Source of the DNA: Drosophila persimilis
Taxonomy: Eukaryota; Arthropoda; Insecta; Diptera; Drosophilidae
DNA: 64,000 nucleotides
Assembly (NCBI RefSeq): GCF_003286085.1
Contig: NW_020825337.1
Span: 54,737 to 118,736 of the forward strand
Direction of reading: 5' to 3'
Numbering within the stretch: the stretch's first letter is position 1; every line of letters starts with the position of its first letter. A program made the translations under genes and the position numbers. Shown piece by piece: positions 30,253 to 38,062 of the stretch. The notes below the pieces were generated by a model. It saw nothing but the letters and a program-made list of their open reading frames with translations. It did no database searches and was not told where the DNA came from.

Positions 30253-31328
30253 ATGGCCAGTAAAGATAATAGCTTTGAAACTGCATTAAATCAGCATGGC
30301 TTTTGTCGCATTTGCCACGATAAACTTGAGAAAGATCAATTGTTTGCCACGACACCGTGTCAACATCAATTTCACCATTCCTGTTTGACCGATTGGCTTA
30401 AGAGTTCACCGAGTTGTCCAACCTGTCGCGGACTATGCACTACAGAATTGTTAGTTCGGGGAAATGTTGATTTGGCGACGGAATTAAATAACGCGGACCT
30501 TGCAGAGGTAGGAGATTCGAACACTGAAGGAATTCCCCTCGATGCGCCAGGGCCAAGTGGAAGTAGATTTCGAGGTAGAGGCAGAGGCGCTATTCCCAAG
30601 TCAAATATAGTAACGAGATCTAAGCAAAGGGAGGGAAATCCTACCCCTACAGACCCAACTAGCCAATCGCTTAATTCATCTAACGCCATGGATAAAAGTG
30701 AAATTGTTATTTTGGTAAGGTCAATGATGGGCACCCAACAAAAGACGTTGTTGGAGAAGCTAACCGCCCATATAGAGACAGCATTGAGCCATCAGCTGAG
30801 TTCGTTTCAATTGAGATCGGGACTTGCGGAGCAGGCTTCGAATTATCAGCATGCACCCGCAGACGTTAGGAGTAGAGCAAGCCAAGAGGCAGACTTAAGG
30901 AATACTAGCAATCGCTCTTCAGTTTCAATTTCACCAGAAAAGGTAGGACATGTTATTCAAAACTGGAAGGTAAAGTTTGACGGTAGTAAGGACGGTCTAT
31001 CGGCCACAGAATTTATTTACCGGTTACGTTCCTTGACGGCACAGACCCTGGGAAACAATTTCCATCTGGTTTGCGATCATTTGCACTTATTGTTATCCGC
31101 AAAAGCAGGTGATTGGTTCTGGCATTTAGGGATAAATATGACGATGCTGCCACTGATGTCGACATATGGCGTAGAATCGCGAAACGAAAGCAAGGGGAAA
31201 ATGAACCTTTTGATTCCTATCAGAATAGTATAGAAGAGTTGGTGAATAGACTCGAGCGTAGCCTACCAGAATGCGACCTTGTTAAGCTGTTGATTGACAA
31301 TTCGAAAAGTACACTTCATCACGAGTTA
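30253..31328 (+). pseudogene. RING-H2-Gag fusion protein (copy B), N-terminal part
   Basis: From ATG 30253 the ORF opens with a textbook RING-H2: CRICHDKLEK, then CQHQFHHSC and CPTCR (about residues 18-60), i.e. C-x2-C-x13-C-x-H-x2-H-x2-C-x10-C-x2-C. A linker with GRGRGAIPKSN follows, then the capsid-like segment (HVIQNWKVKFDGSKDGLSAT and AKAGDWFW). Near 31110-31115 a one-base shift moves the frame to the 31113-31334 ORF, which continues Gag (FRDKYDDAATDVDIWRRI, LERSLPECDLVKLL). The LINE interrupts it at 31329. No stop separates RING and Gag, so they are one protein. A ubiquitin-ligase-like activity is inferred, not known. Confidence 0.85.
31320..31328. repeat. Target-site duplication of the LOA-clade LINE, left copy
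   Basis: CACGAGTTA, repeated at 36564-36572. Joining across it restores Gag frame continuity. Confidence 0.8.
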
Positions 31329-31348
31329 GGTTAGGTTAGGTTAGGTTG
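31329..31348. repeat. (TTAGG)n tail of the LOA-clade LINE
   Basis: About four GGTTA/TTAGG units on the plus strand, i.e. (CCTAA)n at the LINE 3' end. LOA- and I-type LINEs often end in short tandem repeats rather than poly(A). Confidence 0.75.
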
Positions 31349-31451
31349 AGGCGGCTGCCGGGCTCGCTCGGAGCCCGTCACACTTAGGCCGGTTTCGGCC
31401 CGTTGTGATACCGCATAGGATCATTTCCTTCCTGCGTTGTGAGACTTCCTG

Positions 31452-34400
31452 TCAGCAATTATCCCATCCAGACGCTCTCACAAAGTTCGCTATCCTCCTG
31501 GGACATAGTTTGGACATCTCTGAGATGTCGTGTAGAAAGGCTGAGCCCAAGTGCTGTAGCTTTCTTCTGCTGAGAGCTGGGCAGGAGCAGAACAGATGTT
31601 CCACTGTCTCCTCCTCTTCCTCGTCTCTACAGCTGCGACAAAAATCGTTATGTGGGGCCCCCAGCCTGTTAGCGTGGGTGCCTATTAGCCAGTGTCCCGT
31701 GAGGGAACGTGTGACTACGCTGCACCTTTTCCTGCTTAACTTGAGGAGCTCGGAGGTGCGCTTCATGTCCATGGTCGGCCATGTTTGCCGAGTTATGCGA
31801 CATCGTGGCACTGTTTGCCACATATCGTTTTTTAGTCGCTTGTATTGCTCCCTTATAATGAGCTTACAGGTGGCCATTGGCATACAGATATCCTCCTTGT
31901 CTTGGAGAAGGGGGATTGTAGTGCCAGATCTGGCCAGCTCGTCCGCTATACAGTTGCCCTCGATGTCCCGGTGGCCCGGGACCCAAATTAGGCTAATAGC
32001 AAATTGCTGAGCCATCTCGTGCAGAGATTTGCGGCAGTCTGCCACGGTGGCCGAGTTCGAGGAAATCGCGCTTAGCGATTTGATCGCAGCCTGGCTGTCG
32101 CTATAAATGTTTAGCTTGGTTGCCGTGACGGCAGCCGCTTGTAGGCTGATTGCTATGACTTCCGCTTGAAAGACACTGCAATGATCTGGGAGTCTGAAGG
32201 AATGCCTTATGTTTAGCTGTTCAGAGTAGATTCCCCCTCCGACTCTGTCGTCCAGCTTTGATCCATCTGTGAAGATGTTTATGGCCCCATATGGGCCTGG
32301 GAGTCCCTCGAGCCATTCGTCTCTGTGAGGGATGATTGTGTCGAAGGGAGTGTCTGTATACTCTCTTGGAACTTGGTAGTCTGTTTTTGAGGGGACGGTA
32401 CTGCTATGTAATATGGCTGAGTGACCTATGCACTGTGTCACCCATTGATCTGAGTCTCTTAGACGTATTGCTGCTGCTTCTGCCCGTTCCTTTCCTGCGA
32501 GTTCAAGGCTCTGTAGGCATAGGATGGCATTTAGCGCATCATTTGGGGTGGTGCGAAGAGCTCCGCTGATGCATAGGGCGGCAGTGCGCTGCACTTTGCC
32601 CAGTTGCTTGGTGATCGCCCTTTTTGATAGGGCCGGCCACCACACCGTAACTCCGTAGAGTAGTATTGGTCTAACTATAGCTTGATATATCCATTGGACT
32701 ATGCTTGGGATCATACCCCATCTTAGCCCAATAGCTTTTTTGCATGTATAGAGTGCAGTCATTGCCTTCTTCACTCTGTCTTTGACATTCAGGTTCCAGC
32801 TAAGCTTCTTGTCAATTACCAACCCTAAGTAACTGGCACTGTCGCTAAAGGAGAGCCTGCATCCTTGTAGTATTGGAGGGTTGAGGGGCGGGACCTTGTA
32901 TTTATTTGTGAATAATACGAGTTCCGTTTTTGAGGGATTTACTCCCAGACCGCGCGATTCCGTCCAATCCGACAGTTGCGCTAGCTTTGTGGACATTAAG
33001 TCGCACAGTGTTTGGGGGTATTTCCCCGAGAAGATAATCGCAACGTCATCCGCATAGGCCACGACTTTGCAGCCCCCCCCCCCCCCCCCCCTCCAGGTCA
33101 CATAGAATCTTGTTGACTGCTATGTTCCACAGAAGAGGAGACAGGACACCACCTTGCGGGGTGCCTCTGTTGACATACCTTGACTGGGCGGACGATCCCA
33201 TCGATGATGTCACCGTCCTGCATGTGAGCAATTGATCAATGAGCATCACCAAGTGACGGTCCACCCCCAGGTCAGTCAGGGCTTCTGTAATGGCACCCGG
33301 TACAACGTTGTTGAAAGCTCCCTCAATATCGAGAAAGGCTATGAGTGAGTACTCTTTGTGATGCAGAGATTTCTCTACCGCAGAGATCACTTCATGAAGA
33401 GCCGTTTCCGTGGATTTTCCTTTCCGGTAGGCATGCTGATCGCCTGACAGCAACTGAGGGTGTATAGTTGTCCTCAGTTGCAGCCCGACGAGTCTCTCAA
33501 AGGTTTTGAGGAGGAAGGACGATAAGCTGATTGGTCTAAAGTCTTTTGCAGCTGAGTGCGAGGCTTTCCCAGCTTTGGGAATGAAGACTATCTTTGCCTT
33601 AAGCCATGTTCGCGGGATTGTACCCACAGCCAGTATCTTCCTGAAGATACCTTGTAGCCAGTTTATGGCCGTATCCCCGGCCTTCTGAAGTTGGGCCGGG
33701 ATTACCTGGTCTGGGCCTGGCGATTTGAACGGGTTGAAGCTGTTTATTGCCCAGCTTATGTTACGTTTTGTGAGGATGTGATCCATCGAGGTTACCGGTC
33801 CCTCTCCTGGAAGATGTGCCGTCTCGATGGTTGTGCACCCTGGAAAATGTGTGTCTAGTAGAATGTGCAGGGACTCCTCACTGGAGTTAGTCCACGTGCC
33901 GTCATTCCTTTTAAGATACCCCACCGAGGGGTTAGTTTTTGAGAGAATCTTGCGAAGCCTTGCGGCCTCTGATGTTTCCTCAATTTCCGAGCAAAATTTT
34001 TGCCAAGAGGCCCTTTTTGCTTTCCTTGTTTCCTTTTTATATAGTGACAGACTGATTTTATAGTCTGCCCAGTGGCTCTCCTCGTTCGCGCTTTTGGCCC
34101 TGTTGAAAAGGGTCCTGCAGCTTTTACGTAGGATGTCTATTTGTTTTGACCACCAGGGGGGTTTCTTTTTCCCCCTAGGTTTGCTAGAGGGGCATGCTGC
34201 CGCGAAGGCTTTGTTGCATGCCTCTGTGAACCTGTTCACTAGGCGATCTAGGTCGTCTTTTGTGTCAGGGCATGATGGTGCTTTGGAGGGGAGTAAGTCC
34301 TCCAGGGCTGAGCGATATTTTTTATCCCAGTTGGCTTTCCTGGGATTAATATAGTCCTTAGGTTTCGGACACTCGAGGGATAGTGTGGTCTCGATGTATC

Positions 34401-35070
34401 TGTGGTCAGAGAAAGAGTGGTCATCAAGGACTTACCAACTCTGGACTATGTCTAACAGGTTGGAAGACACTAGGGTGATGTCAATAACCTCCTGTCGATT
34501 TTTAATTATAAAAGTGGGGTCGTTGCCCCGATTACAAATAAATAGATTTGAGTTAAGGACGAAGCTGAAAAGTGACTCACCCCTTGCATTTGTGTTCGAG
34601 CTCCCCCATTGAGTGTGGTGAGCGTTGGCATCGCAACCTATTAATAGGTCTATGTCCGACCTCTCGCTGTCGCTGGCTAGTTTGCGAACAAGGTTGTTGG
34701 GAGGATCGTTTCCCTCATGGGCCATGTAGGACGACATCAGCCTTAGATGTGTCCCTTTCAGCTCTAGACTTGCCGCCGTGTTGTCGCTATCGCTATAATT
34801 ATGGAGCAGAAAGATATTAAGGTGCTTTCTGGCGAGAATGCAGGTGCGGGTTTTACCTTCATGTTGAGCTACAATTATCTTGTACTCCTTCGACCCTAGT
34901 CCACAAACCTTGTCTCCCACTATCCAAGGTTCCTGGATCAGGCCTACGTCTGCTCCGCTCTCTTCGAGGCGGAGTATAAGAGCAGCGGATGCTGCTTTAC
35001 AGTGGTGGAGATTGATCTGAAGGAGCCTCAGGGACATCCTTAGTGTTCTCCACCACTGTAATGTCGGCAT
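31452..35070 (-). pseudogene. LOA-clade ORF2: endonuclease, RT and RNase H
   Basis: Three frame segments. 35070-34432: APE-type endonuclease (LQINLHHCKA, IQEPWIVGDK, IGCDANAHHTQWGS). About 34430-33046: RT fingers and palm (FRPISLSSFLLKTFERLV, DIEGAFNNV, GTPQGGVLSPLLWN). 33101-31452: RT AYADDVAII, thumb, RNase H (IFTDGSKLDDRVGGG, IYSDSQAAI, WVPGHRDIEGNCIADELAR) and a terminal cysteine/histidine finger (CRSC ... HLFC). Frame breaks: near 34437 and at a 19-C run at 33073-33091 just before the catalytic YADD. Function: target-primed reverse transcription. Confidence 0.88.
33073..33091. repeat. Poly-C (19) tract in LOA-clade ORF2
   Basis: Homopolymer of 19 C on the plus strand (G on the coding strand, encoding glycines) exactly where the RT frame shifts. 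Either a mutational expansion or a sequencing/assembly error. Confidence 0.8.
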
Positions 35071-36238
35071 CCGGATCGTCCTCGACTTCCTCGTGGCAAC
35101 ACATCGCCTCGAAGTCGCATCTCAGCGTGCCATCGGTGGAGTAGCCCTCTGGGTCTATCTCTGTGTGATCGTCGGGTGCTTCGATCTCCGAGGCAGCGTC
35201 CTGGTCGACTGACTTGTCGACAGGACGTGCCTCGGCCGCCGCATCCGACTTGTAGACCTTTACGGTCACAGAGCTGAACCCTAAATTGAGCTCGCCTTTG
35301 GCAGCCTCAATCGGGGCCAGCGACTCTTTGTTGAGGACGACCACCGCCTGGTTTGTGGGGCCCTGTGTCGTCTCAACTTTGACCACCTTCCAATCCGCTG
35401 TTGGGAGGTGGGGGTTGCATCTTTGCAGCATTTTAGGTCCAGGCTGCTTTTCCAGCAGCTCGAAGCAGCGGTCGGCCAGTGCCGCTTCCACCCACTTCCA
35501 CTGGTTCCTAGGGATCCGGAACGATGCGTTAGGCAGCACTCTGGAGCGCTTCGGTGTCGGCCCCGGAGTCTCCTGCGAGCGCTGCCTTTTTTGCTGAGGG
35601 GCTTCCTTCTTCGGTGCTTCCTTGCCAAAGTTCGGCAGCACCTTCGTGGCCCACTCAACCTTCTTAATCCATTTGTCCGTCGGGCTGGACATCTGGCTTG
35701 CGTTCTGCCGACGGAGTATGTTGCCAGCACTCCTTCTATCGGCATATGTAAAAGATTTCGCTTTGACACTAGTAGATGGTGACTCATCACCCGCCACTTT
35801 ACCAGCAGGCAGAGCAGCCGCAGGATTGCATAGCCACTCTGCCAAGGTATCGGTTTTGGGAGCCAATTCACCACCCACCCCGACACCGGGATGGGACCCC
35901 TTTGGGCTCTCCCTAGCATCTTCCGCCGCGCAGGTTTTCCCTGCTGATTTCCGGATCGGGCCAGGCCTTTGGGCCGCTGCCTTCCCCTGTTTGGGATTGC
36001 TCCCTGTTGGCATTTGGGGAGTGCAAGACTCATTTTGTTTGTTTCTAAATTCTTCCATTCTTTTCCCACGAGCTGCAGAGAAGGGGTACGGTCCGTCCGG
36101 GCAGAGATCCACGTTGCCCGGATAAGGCATACTTAGAACAGGGGGCTGCCAAGTCCCTGAGCTCTCCGTTAACGACTGGGCTAGTTTTATATACCGGGCC
36201 CACAGCCAGGCTGACTCTCGGCACGGGTCGAATAACAC
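34997..36238 (-). CDS. LOA-clade ORF1 protein
   Basis: 413 codons, open throughout. A basic/proline-rich N-terminal half (for example KKEAPQQKRQRSQE) is followed by a C-terminal folded region (RIPRNQWKWVEAALADRC, WKVVKVETTQGPTNQAVVVL) like the DUF4780 domain seen in insect LINE ORF1 proteins. No CCHC knuckle. Its 3' end overlaps ORF2 by about 74 bp in another frame. ORF1 proteins bind LINE RNA. Confidence 0.75.
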   Translation of the reverse strand: MLFDPCRESAWLWARYIKLAQSLTESSGTWQPPVLSMPYPGNVDLCPDGPYPFSAARGKRMEEFRNKQNESCTPQMPTGSNPKQGKAAAQRPGPIRKSAGKTCAAEDARESPKGSHPGVGVGGELAPKTDTLAEWLCNPAAALPAGKVAGDESPSTSVKAKSFTYADRRSAGNILRRQNASQMSSPTDKWIKKVEWATKVLPNFGKEAPKKEAPQQKRQRSQETPGPTPKRSRVLPNASFRIPRNQWKWVEAALADRCFELLEKQPGPKMLQRCNPHLPTADWKVVKVETTQGPTNQAVVVLNKESLAPIEAAKGELNLGFSSVTVKVYKSDAAAEARPVDKSVDQDAASEIEAPDDHTEIDPEGYSTDGTLRCDFEAMCCHEEVEDDPDADITVVENTKDVPEAPSDQSPPL

Positions 36239-36563
36239 TCTTAGTCCGGCCCGGTGTGAGCTGAATGTGGGGGGTTGGGATGTGGGTAGGTAGTGTGTAG
36301 GGATAGGGGAGTGTGTGAGCTACTTATACGAGGCGGCACCACAAGCGCATCGTCAGTGCTGCTACTTCGCGAACACCCGCTGGCTGTCCGGGGCTGCTTA
36401 TTTTCGGTACTCTCCCTAGGGATGTCCGATTATTCGCAGCTGACCTACCTATATGACCTATATGACCTATATATATAGGTAGGTCGTTCGCTATCCGCAA
36501 CCTCCGACCCGTCCGGTGGCCTCAGCTAGGCCCCCTTTGAGCCACCTCACGAGCTCATCAGAC
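36239..36563 (-). other. 5' UTR of the LOA-clade LINE
   Basis: Non-coding, GC-rich. It contains a 12-13 bp inverted repeat, GACCTACCTATAT / ATATAGGTAGGTC (36442-36454 and 36473-36485), enclosing tandem ATATGACCT units. Near the very 5' end it has a GGTGGC/GCCACC helix (36546-36541 with 36520-36515). Confidence 0.6.
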
Positions 36564-36572
36564 CACGAGTTA
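36564..36572. repeat. Target-site duplication of the LOA-clade LINE, right copy
   Basis: CACGAGTTA, matches 31320-31328. Confidence 0.8.
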
Positions 36573-36932
36573 CTACATTTGAATATCACTTCGATAAAGA
36601 AATTACTTTTAGAGGTTAAAAAGCACGAACAATTTTATTCGGAACTTCGAAACCCTTCTTACAAAACGCCTTTTGTAAACCGGCGCAACATCTCCGAGAT
36701 CTCTCCGGAGAGGGAACACCTTGAGGAGCCTGAACCAATAATATCAGCGATCATGCGTAATAAGATGTCCTGCTGGAATTGTGATAAGATAGGGCATAGA
36801 TGGGATGATTATGTGGAACCTAGAAGCATATTTTGTTACGGTTGTGGAACCAAGAATGTTTACAAGCCACGTTGCTCTAAGTGCCATCCTTCGGAAAACC
36901 GGCTGCGGGATGTGTCAACGAACCCCCTGTAG
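36573..36932 (+). pseudogene. RING-Gag copy B: Gag C-terminus with zinc knuckles
   Basis: Continues Gag after the LINE. First knuckle CWNCDKIGHRWDDY has lost its last cysteine (Y in place of C; copy A keeps it). The second cluster CYGCGTKNVYKPRCSKC is intact. The frame then closes at 36932 and homology resumes in protease. Confidence 0.8.
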
Positions 36933-37196
36933 GCACATCCGTACCAAAACATAGCGAAAGCATCAGTCAGACTATAGATGAGGGTTTAGCTAAAACCGCT
37001 ATGGACTCAGGATTTTTATCGGATAAACGACCAACTAGATATTTACCCTTACATGTAAGACTGTCAAATTACAAGAAAGCTAGAAATAGGATATTTGGCG
37101 ATCTTTGTACCATATCAACTACGACAAAATCTAAAAGATCTACCCTTCGATTACGCAAATTTTGGAAAACAGTTGTTAGCACTCGACAATGCTTAA

Positions 37197-37462
37197 TTGC
37201 TTCCATATTCAGTACGGGATAATCGTCTGTACACACCCATCACGATTGAAGACAAGGTTTACAACGCCTTGTTAGATTCTGGAGCGTCGGTTAGTTGCGT
37301 TGGCAACAATGCCGCCCGTGCTCTCCTTAACCATCCGAAATCACGTAAGTGTTCGGGAAGGGTTAAAACAGCCAGCGGAACCAAATGCTCGGTTGAGGGC
37401 ATTTTCACAGCGACTATTACATATCGTAGTCTCACGGAAAGTATAGATTTTTTCATCATACC
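37197..37462 (+). pseudogene. RING-Gag copy B: aspartic protease, cut by the BEL element
   Basis: Active site ALLDSGASVSCVG (about 37263-37300) and the following beta strands up to FFIIP, where the BEL LTR begins. The missing C-terminus (YLGIDF) is found right after the BEL element at about 54447-54465. 36933-37196 is broken frame. Confidence 0.85.
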
Positions 37463-38042
37463 TGTTCAGACACAGACATGTATTTAATGAATATTAGGAA
37501 TATACAGTTCAATCTCATACACAAATACTCATAAATAAAATTGTTCATGTCATTTCATGTAACTGAATATGACGACACGAAAAATACATTAGCAACTAAG
37601 AATAGACACTAGCACTTGTAAACTCGAACCCACCAAAAGGGATTAAGTAATAAACTATCTACTTTATTGCTGCCAAGTACCTAAGTAAATACACTGAAAT
37701 ATAACCCCCGCACAGAGTAAGTGTACCCAATCTAAAAATACACTCACAAGGAGCCTGTGCGGTCCTTCCCATAGAATAAGAATTCCACTGTTAGCTATAT
37801 AAGGAGATGCATTTGTTCAATAAAGTCAGTATCAGAAACAGTACCATAGCTGCCTGTCACTCATCTTCCATCGCAATCAACAGAGGCTGTCGCTGTGTCT
37901 TCAGATCCTCACTTGCGCACCGTAGGATACCCTCTCCGCAGTCCAACTGGTTCAAGTTCTAGTTGCGACGACCAAACTGTAGACGGTTTATGTACCGTAT
38001 GCAACCCAGCTTCCTACACACACACACACATACACATTAACA
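37463..38042 (+). repeat. 5' LTR of BEL/roo-type copy 1
   Basis: 580 bp, ends in an (AC)n/ACAT stretch followed by TTAACA. Differs from the 3' LTR at only a few sites (for example GATTAAG/GATCAAG near 37643), so a fairly young insertion. Confidence 0.9.
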
Positions 38043-38047
38043 ATTGG
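38034..38047. repeat. Target-site duplication of R1-clade LINE 1, left copy
   Basis: ACATTAACAATTGG spans the LTR end and the start of BEL internal sequence. Repeated at 41222-41235. Confidence 0.85.
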
Positions 38048-38062
38048 CAAAACCAGGACGAC

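Larger units (their letters stand above)
31329..36563 (-). mobile_element. LOA-clade non-LTR retrotransposon, near full length
   Basis: 5.2 kb LINE on the minus strand with ORF1, overlapping ORF2 (endonuclease, RT, RNase H), a short 3' UTR and a 3' tail of TAACC units in place of poly(A). The RNase H domain after RT and the VGLIQEPWIV endonuclease motif point to the LOA/Bilbo/TRIM group. ORF2 is broken by two frame shifts. Flanked by CACGAGTTA, with 18 extra bases at the 5' junction. Confidence 0.88.
29644..37462 (+). mobile_element. LTR retrotransposon with RING-H2 finger in Gag (copy B), 5' half
   Basis: tRNA-Lys primer-binding site TGGCGCCCAACGTGGGGC at 29644-29661, leader, RING-H2/Gag ORF from 30253, then a LOA-clade LINE (31329-36563), then the Gag C-terminus and protease up to a BEL-type insertion at 37463. 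Pol resumes after the BEL element at 54424. Domain order RING-Gag-knuckles-protease-RT-RNase H-integrase. Gypsy superfamily; the exact family is not identified. Confidence 0.85.
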
